NCBI GenBank assembly: GCA_905178155.1
Contig: CAJINV010000020.1
Coordinates: 496,001-560,000 of the forward strand
DNA from: Amoebophrya sp. A120
Lineage: Eukaryota > Sar > Dinophyceae > Syndiniales > Amoebophryaceae
Direction of reading: 5' to 3'
Length of the DNA: 64,000 bases
Made by a program: the position numbers and the translations under genes. Below the pieces are notes generated by a model, which was not told the origin of the DNA, did not search any database, and saw only the letters and a list, made by a program, of their open reading frames with translations. Positions within the stretch are counted from its first letter, which is position 1, and the number at the start of each line of letters is the position of its first letter. Of this stretch, positions 1-11,242 are shown in pieces.

Positions 1-448
1 GCCACTTTTGACCTAATCGAGAGGCAGTTTCTCATGCAGGATAGGCATGATAGAACTCTCACAGAATCTGTCATGCTATGTCCTACATACCAGACCTCAT
101 GGGTCATGGAGAACCTGCATGACAAGTCTGCATAGCAGTCTGTAGGTCTTGTCGCAGGAGTCAGCATTTTTGTTGCTGCGCTCCTGGTTTGGCTTTCTAT
201 ATGTTTTGCGAGTAGGAATTGTTGGCTAAGGTTGGCGAAATTTGGCAAAGTGGGATATGTTGGCGTGAAGTGTGTTGGAATCGTGGCCGGGAGATGATGG
301 TGATGGCACTTCGGTGTCCGCCTGACCTACCTTCCCTGCGTGACAGCCATCTGCGGCCGTTTACAAAGGGGGAGGCAAAGTGTGCCGCACTGCTGTTTAG
401 CATGACAAGTCTGCATTCTTCCAGACCCAGACATTTTTGCATTTGATA
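1..448 (+). mobile_element. Introner, family A (5' end outside window)
   Basis: Right part of a family A introner. It ends with the inverted repeat CTTCCAGACCCAGACA then TTTGCATTTGATA, followed by TSD copy TGCGA (449-453). The body at 1-130 matches other family A bodies (for example the reverse complement of 51300-51430). A segment at about 133-400 is extra and is bounded by copies of CATGACAAGTCTGCAT, so something has inserted or duplicated inside. The left end lies upstream of the window. Confidence 0.8.
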
Positions 449-3400
449 TGCGACGAGTTCTTTCAACCTCAGCGCAGACGAGGTGAAAACGTACGGGAGT
501 CGGTGGTTGAGCGAGATCCCGTATCAAATGCAAATATGTCTGGGTCTGGAAGATTGCGAGATTTGTCATGCTAGTTTGGTATTATTCTGCAGTCTGTATT
601 GCGTGAGTAGGAAGACGAGCTCCTCTTGTCTGTCATGCAAAGCCGCTCTTTCTCATGCGGAATACGCAACACAGAGCCCCCACGAAAAAACCTGTCATGC
701 TTGGCGGTGCATTGCAGCGTGCTTACTATTCACCGACATGCATCACAAGTTTCCAGCAGACCCAGACATATTTGCAACGCATATCCCGATCCAGAGGAAG
801 GGGGTCCTTGGCCGCGGCGGCTGTGCGATTGTGTGGCTCGGAGCCATATGGATTGCAAAAGTGTCTGGGTCTGGAAGATTGCAACTTGTCATGCTCAATC
901 CGAATCATGCAAAAATCTGTGTTGCATGAGTGCCAAAAGCTGTCCACTTTCGACCAAGATGGGAAGGAGTTTCTCATGCAGGATACTAGGCATGACAGAG
1001 ACCTCGCCGACTTTGTCATGCTAGGTCCCGCATTCCAGACCTCAAGGGTCATGGAAAACCTGCATGACAAGTTTACACTCTTCCAGACCCACACATTTTT
1101 ACATTTGATAAGCCAGTACAGACGGACAGTTATTTGCCGTGAAGCAGGTACAATTCTAAAACAACTGATGATTTTTGTGCGCAAGCAAATTGAGTTTGGT
1201 ATACTGATCTGATCGTCCTTAAAGGCCTTCTTTATCCTCAACGTCATTACAATTTTTTGACGGGCCTTCGCTCTGTTAAGTACTTCGTGACACCACGACG
1301 TCGTTTTGTAGGGCGTTATGCGACTTCTGCTTTATTCTTTGTTCATACATACGTATTTGCAAAAAACTCTTACTGATACTGATAGATACAACGAACTCTA
1401 AGGTGAGCAAAAGCGTATTGCAGCGTGGCGAGCTGGTGCCGCAGACCGGGTCGCAGCTCCGGGGTCTACTGAAAGAAGTGAAAATTCTTCAGAAGCTGGC
1501 TGCTTCTACTTCAAGGAGCAATAAAACATCAAGTTCTACACAATCAGACGGTCAACAGCACGACTACGTATCAGCAGGAACAACCACAGCGAGCTCCTCG
1601 CGGGACGACCATGGAGATCTTCATGACCACCACATCTGTCATCTTAGGGCTTTTGTGGAAAGCCGCAGCGACCTTTGGATCGTGCTGCAGCACGGGGGTG
1701 TGCCCATCAGCCGGGAGCTGTACGAGGTGAAGGGCGAATTCCAGAACAGTGCGCGTGTCTACCGCGTACTGCACGGTCACTTGATGGAAGCTTTGAAACT
1801 ACAGGACCACCATGGAGTACTAGAGGGTAGTTCTTGCTCCTTCCACACGCTGCGCGATTTCTTGCGGCAGCTCTTGTCTGCGTTCGCGTTTCTGGAGAGG
1901 GAAAGAGTCGTGCACGCGGATGTGAAACCTGAGAACGTGCTGATCGACCCAGATATCGCATGCCAATATGTCTGGGTCTGGAAGATTGCGAGACTTGCTA
2001 TGCTAGCCTGGCATGACTTAGAACTCTGTATTGCGTGGCCGCAAAGAGCTCCTTTCGCCTGTCATGCAAAGACGCAGTTTCGCATGCGGAGTACGCAACT
2101 CACAGCCACGGAAAAACTTGTCATGCTTAGCAGCGCATTGCAGTGCGCAGCTCCCTATTCCCTTCCTTGCATCACAAGTTCCCAGACCCAGACATGTTTG
2201 CAATGCATACCAGACTGGCGGTTGCGGCTGTGCGACTTCGGCAGTGCCTACCAGGAGGGGGAAGCGGCGTCGATATTGAGAGGAAAAATCCCCCCTCCCC
2301 ATATCGAAAAGGTATGTTTCCGAAAATTTGTGTTGCTGATTTGAGGTCACAAATCACATTTGTTTTGCAAGAAGACAAACGCAGAGGCTTCCGCGCCAAT
2401 ATGGAAGCGATTTGGCATGCTGTTGGGCCTAGAGGGCAGCCGTTTGTAATGCTAAGCACCTAGACCCAAATGTCCCTCCCTAGGCTGCGGCTCTGGCTGC
2501 GATGCCGTATTGCAAGACAGCGCGGATTTGTGTACACGTAATATCCTGCGTCACAGATTTCCCATTTGATATGGGGTGGGGGCTTTTTTCATTTTGATAG
2601 TCGAGTCTGGGCACTCCTGAGTACATGGCTCCCGAGCAGTTGGATAAACAGATCCACTGGACCACGACCGGAGGCGGAGGTTTCGCCGGAGCTGCATCTT
2701 CTGTGTCCACGCCAGCAAGTCGCTTGACCGCGAAACTCTTGGGTGGAGTGGGTAGTAGTAGTACTTCTAGTGCAGCCCCCGCCGCCACCGCGGCTCTTCA
2801 CCAGCACGCATCGTCCGCAAGTGCTGGCAGTACTAGTAGACGCGGGTCGGCGGACCACTTGTCTTCTTATCATTTCGGAGCTGGAAGTGGTTCTCATCTT
2901 CCGGCTTTTAAAAGCAGCAGCACTACAACTTACACGACTAGTAAACCAAGCAGGGCGTTCTCGACGTCTCCGGAGAAGAAGATGCAGCAACTGCTGCACG
3001 AAACTAAAGAACGGCGCGGGTCCGCGAACGCGACTTCGGAGGTCGTGCAACAACAGCACCTTGAGCAGAACGAGGTCGTATCTGACAAGGTTCACGTGCG
3101 CGAGAAGTCGGACGGGTTCTCGTCCGCACTCGCGGGCGACGTTTGGTCGGCAGGAATGATCTTCCTCGAGATCTGCCACGGCGTGCCGCTGTTATCCTGT
3201 CCAAAACTGTATCGTATTCGTATATTAGATGCAAGTCTTGCATCACAAATCTTTTTCTCAAGGTAATAGAGCAGCATGATAAATTGGTAAAACAAGGAAT
3301 CAAGTTGAGGTCATGGAATCAAGTTAACTGGAATCAAGTTAGGCCTGGAATCAGGTTATATGGAATCAAGTTAAACCCGGAATCAAGTTACATGGAATCA

Positions 3401-4946
3401 AGTTACTACCTGGAATCTATCAAGTGGTGGAATGGAATCAAGTAAACCACCACAACTTCATCCCCATCAGTCTTTCGCCTCGCAATGCCTCCCCTTGGAA
3501 GAATCTAGCTGCTGCGCTTTTTGTGTTTTGTGGCTGCCACACCCTCGCGCCTAAAGTTCTCCGCTATTTTTTTTGAAAGGCGGCCACGTTCATCAAAGGC
3601 GTCTGGCTTTTCTTCCTCTGGTCGATAGAGACGTGGCGAGTAATGTTATAGCTAACCTTCGCGCGCCCGTCTTGTTTTAGGGCTCTTTGCCGAAAGTTTT
3701 CGAGGCTTTCGCCTTGCGAAGTTCCAGGGAGGGATTCCATTTGTGTCTCCTTCCCTCGGAAGGGGTGTGTCTCTGGGAATTCCGTCTTCATTTCGCCTTC
3801 CCTCGGAAGATCCATCCGTCCCTCTCGGAGTTACATTCCCGCTTCGCCTCCTCTCGGGAGACCCATTGCTCATGGGATTCCGTTTCCATTTCGCCTTCCT
3901 GGGGATGGTGTCAGTCTCGGGGGATTCCGTTTTGCCTTCCTGCGGAAGGTGTCTCGGGGGCCGCCATTTCGCCTTCCTTGCCCTCTGGTAGGTCTCTCCC
4001 TGGCGGAAGGACCGCTGCTTGATTGCCTCTTGGGGGAGTGTGAGTTGTTTATTTCCTGGCTGGCGCGAAGCTTTCGCCATCGACTCCAGATTGATGAATG
4101 GCCCGAGCTTATTGACACCTCCTGCGCGACGTGGGTGGTTCGGGGTTTTTCTGTGCCCGGGCTCGCCGAGGCGTTTTGGATTCGGCTTCGGAGCGCGCAG
4201 GTTTGCGGCTGTCCGGGGCTGTGCGCGTGTGCTTACAGCTTTTGCGCCGGGGGCCCCGGGTTTTTTCTTTTGTGTCCCGGGGCCTCGTCACATCTACGCC
4301 CCGGGGCCCCGGAACATGCATGGCCCGTCGGAAGGCAGGCCAGCCTTCGGTAAAGGTAGGGAGGCGGGGGGCCCGAAGCACAGGCTGGCGCGTGCATGGT
4401 GAATAACGTTTGGCGGTGGAGGAGATAACGGGGCCCGCGCAGTGCTTCTCGCGGAAACGGGAAACGGGACACGCAACTTGATTCTAGGACCAAACCTGAT
4501 TCCAGTCAACTTGATTCCAGAGTCCAACTTGATTCCATTTAACTTGATTCCAGTTACCAACTTGATTCCAACAATTTGACCAACTTGATTCCTTGGACGT
4601 CCAATTTCATTTCTCATGCTGAGGGAAGGGGAACTTGTATAAATGCATTTATACGAGTCTACGATGCTTTTGCATTGCATAGCTGTGGCTCTCCTACGAT
4701 TGCTGCGTCGGGACCACGCGGACGCAAGGACTTCTGGGCGCCGGGGGGCGGGACTTCCGGAAGATACGGCAAAAGCAGTCCTCGGTGGTGAAAAATCTGC
4801 GCGCGCTGTTGCAGCACCACTGCTTCGGGGTCCAGATCGGACAGAACTCCGACGCTGTGGACCTGCTCGCGGGGCTGTTGCGACCAACCGTGCCGGAGCG
4901 CCTGCGGGCGAGCGCTGCACTGCAGCACCGCTTTCTCGTTTCTTGA
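449..4946 (+). CDS. Protein kinase domain protein, 3' part of gene (7 visible exons)
   Basis: Visible exons with one TSD copy kept: 449-521, 789-846, 1116-1147, 1403-1953, 2215-2273, 2605-3192, 4687-4946 (539 codons to the TGA at 4944). The joined frame reads a Gly-rich loop (GRGGCAIVWLG, 800-846), the AVK lysine (1136-1144), an EVKIL helix C, a catalytic loop HADVKPEN (1911-1937; Ala replaces the usual Arg, so a non-RD type), CDFGSA (2230-2244), GTPEYMAPE (2611-2636), GDVWSAGMIFLE (3136-3171) and a C-lobe end (DLLAGLL...PERLRASAALQHRF). Lys, Asp, Asn and DFG are all present, so it is probably an active Ser/Thr kinase. About 165 Ser/Gly/Thr-rich residues separate APE from DVW, where kinases normally have 15-20. 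The first exons are upstream of the window. I could not assign a kinase family. Confidence 0.9.
522..783 (+). mobile_element. Introner, family A
   Basis: 262 bp, TSD TCCCG on both sides. TIR pair GTCTGGGTCTGGAAG / TTTCCAGCAGACCCAGACA. Interrupts the kinase just upstream of the Gly-rich loop; removal leaves the frame EIPIQRKGVLG. Confidence 0.9.
847..1110 (+). mobile_element. Introner, family A
   Basis: 264 bp, TSD AGCCA. Lies inside the kinase Gly-rich loop region; removal joins WLGA to STDGQLFAVK. The body is the forward form of which 7949-8210 is the reverse complement. Confidence 0.92.
1148..1402 (+). other. Canonical GT-AG spliceosomal intron (kinase)
   Basis: Donor CAG|GTACAA, acceptor CTCTAAG|GTG. 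Phase 0; joins AVKQ to VSKSVLQRG. 255 bp, AT-rich, with no inverted-repeat ends, unlike the introners. Confidence 0.75.
1954..2209 (+). mobile_element. Introner, family A
   Basis: 256 bp, TSD CCAGA. Lies between the HADVKPEN loop and the DFG exon of the kinase; removal gives IDPDWRLRLCDFG in frame. Confidence 0.93.
2274..2599 (+). mobile_element. Introner, family B
   Basis: 326 bp, TSD GTCGA. Family B ends: GAGGAAAAATCCCCCCTCCC on the left, GGGGTGGGGGCTTTTTTCA near the right. Removal joins EAAS to SLGTPEYMAPE in the kinase activation segment. Confidence 0.93.
3193..4681 (+). mobile_element. Introner, family C, enlarged by a foldback insertion
   Basis: 1489 bp instead of the usual 145-175 bp, TSD GCTGT. 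Left end TATCCTGTCC...GTATCGTATTCGTAT; right end ATACGAGTCTACGATGC then TTTTGCATTGCATA. The two introner halves flank a separate foldback element (3297-4600). Removal joins HGVPL to WLSYDCC in the kinase C-lobe. Confidence 0.88.
3297..4600. mobile_element. Foldback element with GGAATCAAGTT end arrays
   Basis: Left end (3297-3445) has about nine copies of GGAATCAAGTT or near variants with short variable spacers. Right end (4475-4592) has the inverse, AACTTGATTCC, about seven times. The centre is GC-rich with repeated variants of TTTCGCCTTCC (3780-3990). No convincing protein was seen. Probably a non-autonomous DNA element that entered the family C introner. Confidence 0.65.
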
Positions 4947-5680
4947 CAGAACAGGCGAGGGCATTACTTGGTGTGCTATAAAAATGCAGCGTACAAAAAA
5001 TAATTGAAAATGGAACCTTGTTCACCAACTTCGCCTATAAATAGTTCCGATACATTTCTTGTTCTTCGCTGAGCACTCTAGTAGTGATCATGAAGCGCAC
5101 AGGTTTTATTGACATGGGTTCGCCGTAGGTCGTAGCCGGTTGATATTGTTCATCGTCAAAGTTCTCTGTCAAAACGAATTCGGCGAGAGACAAGCAATTA
5201 GGGCGTTGAAAACATCAAAATGGCAGAAGCAGAGCTATGAACGAGTACCCGCCGCGAAGATGAGAGAGAAATATTTGATACGGAGTTTCCATCGAGACAC
5301 GGAGTTGATACCATATTGATATTCTTCCTTGTCGCTGCTCACCCCGTTTTCCTTTATAAACTTAGAATCCGGTCGTGTAGTTTCTGTAGAAGTGAGATCG
5401 ACATGAAAGCGATTGTCTTGCAAAGAGCTAGAGGAGGGCCGGGGAGAGTTGGAAGAAGTCTTCTACTTCTTGTTCGGGTCTAACCCACTACGAGCAGTTG
5501 TGGCGAAGTAGAGAAGTAAGGAAAAAAGCACACGAAACAAGAAAGGTGATCGATGTGATGTCGAGCGTAAATTATAATGATCAAGCTGAATAATGATCAT
5601 GTAGGTTGATGAAGTACGTAGAGGTAGAGAGTAGGCTATTAAATCTGCATCTGTTGAACAAGTAGGAGGTGAAAAGCGGA
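4947..5680. other. Intergenic, kinase to membrane-protein gene
   Basis: 734 bp, moderately AT-rich. No coding, RNA or repeat signal that I can support. It must hold the kinase 3' UTR and the promoter or trans-splice region of the next gene. Confidence 0.5.
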
Positions 5681-8600
5681 ATGAAGGGGGAAAATTCATC
5701 TACGTCGAACTTCTCCCGCCGCCGCTCCGGGCGGCGGTATGGGTCGTGGCCTGCTCTTCTTGCAAAGAGTCGCGGCGGTTTCGTTCTTGCTATAGCAGCA
5801 GGCGTCGAGGACAACCAGCACTACGTCGTGCGCGCGAGAACTACTACTTCGCGGTCCTCGTCGTCGTCGTCAAGCTACAATCCGCTCGAGGTGGACCACA
5901 TGAAGATGATGATGAACAGCCAGCAGCTGGATCCGGGCACGCCTACGGCTGCGAACCCGGCGCCGCCCGGCGGCGACCACGTCCTGCTGTACGACCGGTT
6001 ATCAAAAGGAAAAATCCCCCCAACTCCCCATACAAACACGAAACTTCTAATGCTGGCTTTGGATACACAAAGACAAATCAAATTTGTGCTATGCAGTAGA
6101 GGACTGCACGCCGATCCTAAGCCTAGGTAGCAGGGGCCTTTTGGTGTAGGCCTAAGCGCCTAGCATGGTAGACGGCTACACTGTAGGCGTTACAGCATTA
6201 AAAAGCGCCTACATAGTGCGGCGGACAGCCTGGATGTGCCTTCGCGCAAGACAGGCCCGATTTGTGGCTACAAATCTGCATCGCAAGGATGCGCTTTCAA
6301 TTTTGGGAGGGGGGAACTTTCCTGGCAATACCGGTATGGTAGCCCTTACTACACCGACGCCACCTATGGTAGTGTCAGGATTGAAATCGTCAAAGTTGAA
6401 ATAGTTTGTGATGCATAAAATGCAACCCACAAAGCGCCTGTCTTGCAGAGTGGGCAAGGGAGGCAGATTGTAAGCCTGGCGAGGGGTAGAAATAAAGCTG
6501 CTGAAGTAGCATGACACAAGGCGTCACTCTTACCCAAACAGCATTACAAACTGGATTTAGACACCGCCAAAATTTGTCATGCGCCACTTAGAAACTGGGT
6601 CCTAATTGGCATCCATTTTATGCATGACAAATAATTTTAACTTTGTTGATTTCAAGCCTGACGCATCCATACCACCGACACCACGGTGGAGTCTCCCGCC
6701 AAGCTGGACGCGGGGAAGCTGGCCACCTGGGCGGCCCACCTATGAACTGCAAAACAAGTATCGTACTCGTATAAATGCATTACAAATCTCCTCAGCGTGA
6801 GAAATGAAATTTGTATATGCGGATTTAGTATTGCCTTAAGAAAAAAAATTGTAATGCATGATTGCAATGCGAGTGCGATACTTTTGCAGAGCATACCACC
6901 AGGCGCGGGACAACTTTGACCGTTTGCGGGAATCCGGCCTCGTACCGGAGGCCACGCTGGTCCGGGCGTTGGCACAAGGGATCCGCACGGCGCAGGACCT
7001 CTTTCCCTTCCGCGACATTCGCATTGTCGGCCTCGACTCGGTATGCATTGCAAATAAGTATGTCATCTACTGTGTCTGGAAGGTTGCAACTTGTGATGCT
7101 GTCTTCGGATAATTCCAAAAAAAATCTGTATTGCATGACCAGCAAGAGGAGCAACCCAGGGCGTGCTACGCGGGGAGGGCATTTCTCATGCAGAATAGGC
7201 ATCAGAAAGCCCTGCTAAAATTTGTAGGGCTAGGCCTTGCATTACAGGCATCCTGCGCCATGCAACCGGTGCATGACAAGTCTCGGAATCTTCCAGAGCC
7301 AGACACATTTGCAGTGCATACTCGGACCAAAATTTGGTCTTGTCCGTAGGGGGCCACCTCCTCACCTTTCCAGAGGAGGTTCCTCGAGTGTCCGCGAACA
7401 ACGCGACCGCGTCCTCCACCGCAGTCGCTGCCGCGGTGGAGTCTGTCGCTCTGCTTCTTTCTACCGCTGCCGCGGCGCAGACCTCCTCGCATTTGGCTCG
7501 AAGTGCGCAACCCACGTTCGATATGATAATGCAAAACTCCTCCTCCCCCTCATTTGTCATGCAAAACAGCAAATCCTCCCTGTTCCCTTTGGCACTGCTT
7601 GATGAGGTCGCCGAAAGTGCTTCCTCGCCCACCCCCCGGGGAGGGGATCCTTGACCTGTGGCGCTGGGAGCGGGTGTCCACTACATGATGATGATGATGG
7701 CACTGCTTGCATGACAAATTGAAATTTCGGAAGCCGAAACAGCATTAGAATCCATCGGTCGTGAACAATTTGTCATGCAAAGGCTGCAGTGAGGCCAGGA
7801 CTTGTGTTGCTGTTCATGCAAAAATACAAATGAGAGGGAGGGGGAGTTCTTGTGTACTGTCATATTCGACACGGCGCTGGGGGAAGGCATGTTGCTCACG
7901 CTGGTCATTCTTCTGCTCCTCGGAGTGTGCCTCGCTGTCCAGCTGCCCTATCAAATGCAAAAATGTCTGGGTCTGGAAGAATGCAAGATTTGTGATGCAG
8001 GTTGTCCATAACCCATGAGGTCTGGAATGCGAGACCCGGCATGACAGATTTTTTGAGGTCTCTATCATGCCTTTCCTGCATGAGAAACTCCCTCCCAAAT
8101 TGGTCAAAAGCGGACAGCTTTTGGTACTCACGCAACACAGATTTTTGCATCGTTCAGATTTAGCATGACAAGTTCTAACCTTCCAGACCCAGACATTTTT
8201 GCACTTGATATGCCCCTCGACGAGCTGAAACCCTACAGCGAGAAACTGGAACTGAAATTGCAGAAGGCCCTGCTCGAGATGGACCGCGGCGGCAAGGTGC
8301 AGGCCATTCCGGACGACGAGCGGCCGGACCTGAACCCACTGGTGTACACGTATCACCAGTTCATTATCCTAGGCAAAAACGTCCCCACGACCCCTTAGTC
8401 AAGATGGAAAATCTGCTAGACAAATCCACAGCCTTGTTTGGGGCGACTGGCGCATAACAAGTTTTGGGACGCAGTATCTATAATGGTCCTGTGTGTGTAG
8501 GTTGTACTAGCCCAGACATCACATCACAAATCCAGTCTCTGATCCTGGTTCACGCATGACAGATTTTTACCAAGAAACACGATTCAGAAAACGTTGCCCG

Positions 8601-9762
8601 CCAACATGCGGAGCCGCATTACGGATTTTTTTGCATATGCAGATTTGCATAACAACTCTGGGGACGATTTTATTCCCTGAGGATATTGGTGCTGGAAAAG
8701 CTAGTCACGAACGCGAAGGAGGGATCAAATGCAAAAATGTCTGGGTCTGGAAGATAATTGCGAGATTTGTCATGCTTGTCTGGCATGACCAAATAAAGTT
8801 TGTGATGCGTGTCCACGAAGAGACCCTTTTGCCTGTCATGCAAAAACGCAGTTTGTCATGCGAAAAACGCAACACATATTTCTCATCATGCTTGGCTGTG
8901 CATTACAGAGCATGCACTATTCCCAACGCAGCACTACAAGTTGCCAGACCCAGATATTTGTGCATTTGATAGGAGGTGAGAGCGGAGCAAGAGGCCTACT
9001 TCGAGCAACTGCGGCAGAAGGAGGCAGAGCGCAATATGGCGTTCTCAATTGTTACATTCTCAACTGTTACATAAATTTGTGATGCAAGAATGGTAACAGC
9101 AAAATTCGGCGCAGATTCCCATGCTGTTTGGCCCTTCCAAAATTTGTCATGCGAGGCAGCTTCACTGTGTGGACGTTGATGCTCATTTTGCATGAGAAAT
9201 CACGTAACAGTTGAGAATGTGACATTTGAGAACGCCATACGCAAGCGGCGCAAAGAGGAGGCAAGGCAGGCCAGGCTGGCCGCCCGCCGCGCGGCTGGGG
9301 AAGTATCGTAAGGAAAAACCCCACCTCCCCATATGATCGAAAAGGCATCCTTTTGGAAAATTGTGATGCTGATTTGTGGTCACAAATCAGGTCTGTCTTG
9401 CAAGAGAGCAAAGCCAGAGCTTCCGCCCCTTTATTAAGTACGCAGGCGATTTGTAAGAACGCAGCTGCGCCAACAGTGCAGACGTCTGCCAACATGCTGA
9501 GCGCTCACCTCTAGCCAGCCCCTTCCCGGCTTTGTATCTGCCTGCAGTCCTAATATACTGCAAGAGAAATAAGCTGATTCGTGTACGCGAATCCCGCAAG
9601 ACAGATTGCCACTGTGATGATATAGGGAGGGGGAATAGTTTTTCCTTTCGATAGGAAGGAGAGACAGGGGACGACCCGTTTGCGACAAGCAGTAGCAGTT
9701 CTTCCTCCAGTTCTGCCGACTCATCGGACGAGTCTTCAAACGAAGAGCAGCAGTCTCCTTAG
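5681..9762 (+). CDS. Predicted single-pass membrane protein, unknown function (11 exons, 409 aa)
   Basis: Exons with one TSD copy kept: 5681-5999, 6336-6364, 6677-6740, 6901-7041, 7326-7521, 7870-7948, 8216-8364, 8691-8722, 8977-9034, 9245-9303, 9659-9762; 1230 nt, 410 codons with stop. The first ATG after an in-frame gap was taken; an upstream exon is possible. The N-terminal part has a Ser run and Met/Gln/Pro-rich sequence, followed by a helical stretch (ARDNFDRLRESGLVPEATL). An Ala-rich segment leads to one strong membrane helix (MLLTLVILLLLGVCLAVQL, 7890-7946). A Lys/Glu helix follows, then a charged coiled-coil-like stretch (EQLRQKEAERKRRKEEARQ) and a Ser/Asp/Glu-rich tail. I do not recognise the family. 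The exact in-frame closure over ten introners is strong evidence that the gene is real. Confidence 0.8.
6000..6330 (+). mobile_element. Introner, family B
   Basis: 331 bp, TSD CCGGT. GGAAAAATCCCCCC at the left, GGGAGGGGGGAACTTTCC at the right. Separated from the next introner by an exon of only 29-34 nt. Confidence 0.92.
6365..6671 (+). mobile_element. Introner, family F
   Basis: 307 bp, TSD CCACC. Left end GTGTCAGGATTGAAATCGTC, right end carrying the inverse TTGATTTCAAGCCTGACGC. Confidence 0.92.
6741..6895 (+). mobile_element. Introner, family C
   Basis: 155 bp, TSD CCACC. Ends GTATCGTACTCGTAT / GCGAGTGCGATACTTTTGC. Body is the reverse complement of the one at 62980-63124. Confidence 0.92.
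7042..7320 (+). mobile_element. Introner, family A
   Basis: 279 bp, TSD CTCGG. TIRs diverged (GTGTCTGGAAG / CTTCCAGAGCCAGACAC). Body carries the 'GACCAGCAAGAGG' form. Confidence 0.9.
7522..7864 (+). mobile_element. Introner, family G
   Basis: 343 bp, TSD TTCGA. Ends AACTCCTCCTCCCCCTCATT / AATGAGAGGGAGGGGGAGTT, then TGTACTGTCATA. Confidence 0.92.
7949..8210 (-). mobile_element. Introner, family A, reverse orientation
   Basis: 262 bp, TSD TGCCC. Body is the reverse complement of the 847-1110 element, yet it is an intron in a + strand gene. It follows the transmembrane exon. Confidence 0.92.
8365..8685 (+). mobile_element. Introner, family D
   Basis: 321 bp, TSD imperfect (TTCAT / TTGGT). Ends AAAAACGTCCCCACG / CTGGGGACGATTTTATTCCC. 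The reading frame is kept if five bases are counted as TSD. Confidence 0.85.
8723..8971 (+). mobile_element. Introner, family A (5' terminal base mutated)
   Basis: 249 bp, TSD GGAGG. Starts GATC instead of TATC, so the outermost T is not essential for removal. Body is the forward form of 50537-50789. Confidence 0.9.
9035..9239 (+). mobile_element. Introner, family E
   Basis: 205 bp, TSD CGCAA. Ends TATGGCGTTCTCAATTG and GAGAACGCCATA, with GTTACATTCTCAACTGTTAC near the left. Confidence 0.93.
9304..9653 (+). mobile_element. Introner, family B
   Basis: 350 bp, TSD GGAAG. Ends AAGGAAAAACCCCACCTCCC / GGGAGGGGGAATAGTTTTTC. Last intron before the Ser-rich C-terminal exon. Confidence 0.92.
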
Positions 9763-11242
9763 AAGATGCGGGTCACTCTTCACGAACCTTGCAGCTGGTC
9801 GTGCAAGAGGCAGTACAGGATCCTGCACCGGTCTACAGCTGCCTTGCTTTTATTTGATCATTATGTGACTAGTTCTAGTTGATCATGACCAAATTAAATA
9901 ATACCGACCGCCGGTGACGTTGAATGTACACAAGTACTTGCACGCAAGAACGAAGACGAGAACGAGGAGCTATCACTCTAAAAGTACTCTGCTCTAGTTT
10001 GGTTTGTCGTAGTCCGATGGACATGGATTCGATAGAGATAAAGTATTGCAATCCATTTGGCACAAATCGAAATCGAGGTCATCTGACAAAGAAAGTGGAA
10101 GTTGCAAAAAAGCCTGGGACGCCGCTGCTGGTCGTGTTCAGCATCTTCACTGCGACTGCTCCACTTAATAATTGCCCAGCATAAAAAATTCGATAAATAC
10201 TTGATCATACACTCACACTTAAATGCACCTGATTTTATTTCATGCACATGATGATCGGTGAAAATGGATCGAGACTTCTTCTTGTTGTCTCGTCATTTTT
10301 TATAGGCGTCTTCGTGTCCGTGTTTCGTTCTATAATTTCCCTTGATCATCTACATCTGCAGCCAAAGATGAATCTTCCACCATCCAGCCCATGCATGGCT
10401 GCAGGTGTCACTAAGTAGTACTTACCTTCATTGAAAGAAACTCAAACTGCCGCGTCTTCACTCCTGTCAGGACAAACTACATGCAAACTTTATTTTATTG
10501 CGAGTGTGTCAGTCTTTCTCTTTCACTAACGACGCACCTGTAGTTGACTTGGACTTGGTGCCCCACAAGAACGAACCCTCTGTTGACATATTCAAGGCTC
10601 TTTCTGCAGCTACTTCGAGAAGTGAAGAAAAAAATATTCTTTTCCGCACCTTCCCGTTCTGCCGCGTTGTCGTTTGTGTGTTTTTAATATTCGAGCAGCC
10701 TCCCAGTAGATGAATCGTGAGGCCGGTTGCTTTGGCTGACTCCAATTGTGTTGAGCAGGTCGGTTTTCACTTATTTTCGCTAATAAAATGGATGTGATAA
10801 TCAATGGGGCCCGGCCGCTTCTTTGAGTTTTCGCTTTTAGGCTGGTGCTGACACTTTTCTTTTATATTAAAACCCAACTTTTGCAGCCCTGCCCCTGCTG
10901 ACTAAGGCACACCACGTAGAGAGACATGTTGAACAGCAGGAGATCGACAGTACGAGCAGTCGTGTACTAAAACTCGGGCAGATATCCTCGAAGAATATTA
11001 TCAATACCATGTCGTGGTTCATCGTCGTTCCACGACCTCCTGGGAGGTCGTTTTATTTGCACGACCGTCAGCACCCTTCTTGCAGCCGACGGCGTGGTGC
11101 TGTTTTTCGCGGCCACCAACCACGACTTCGACGTGCACACAGTGCTGGTGCCCGAAGATGTTTTACTTGCTTGGACCAGCTAGAAGTTACGAGGAAAGTA
11201 CTCGTTGCGCCGGGGTGGTGGTCGTGTCGCATTCGCTTGTTG
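9763..11242. other. Intergenic, about 1.5 kb
   Basis: AT-richer than the exons around it. No conserved ORF, RNA gene or introner end seen. An in-frame upstream ATG at 11009 extends the next ORF, but that stretch does not look coding. A different frame at 11055-11170 is open and coding-like (AADGVVLFFAATNHDFDVHT) but has no start, so I leave it unassigned. Confidence 0.45.

Noticed and set aside
2200-2344. Kinase frame reading on into AGIERKNPPSPYRKG-type sequence
   Set aside because: This is read-through into the family B introner; the exon really stops at 2273. Similar read-through peptides (for example NVKMSGSGR) appear at every family A border and are not protein.
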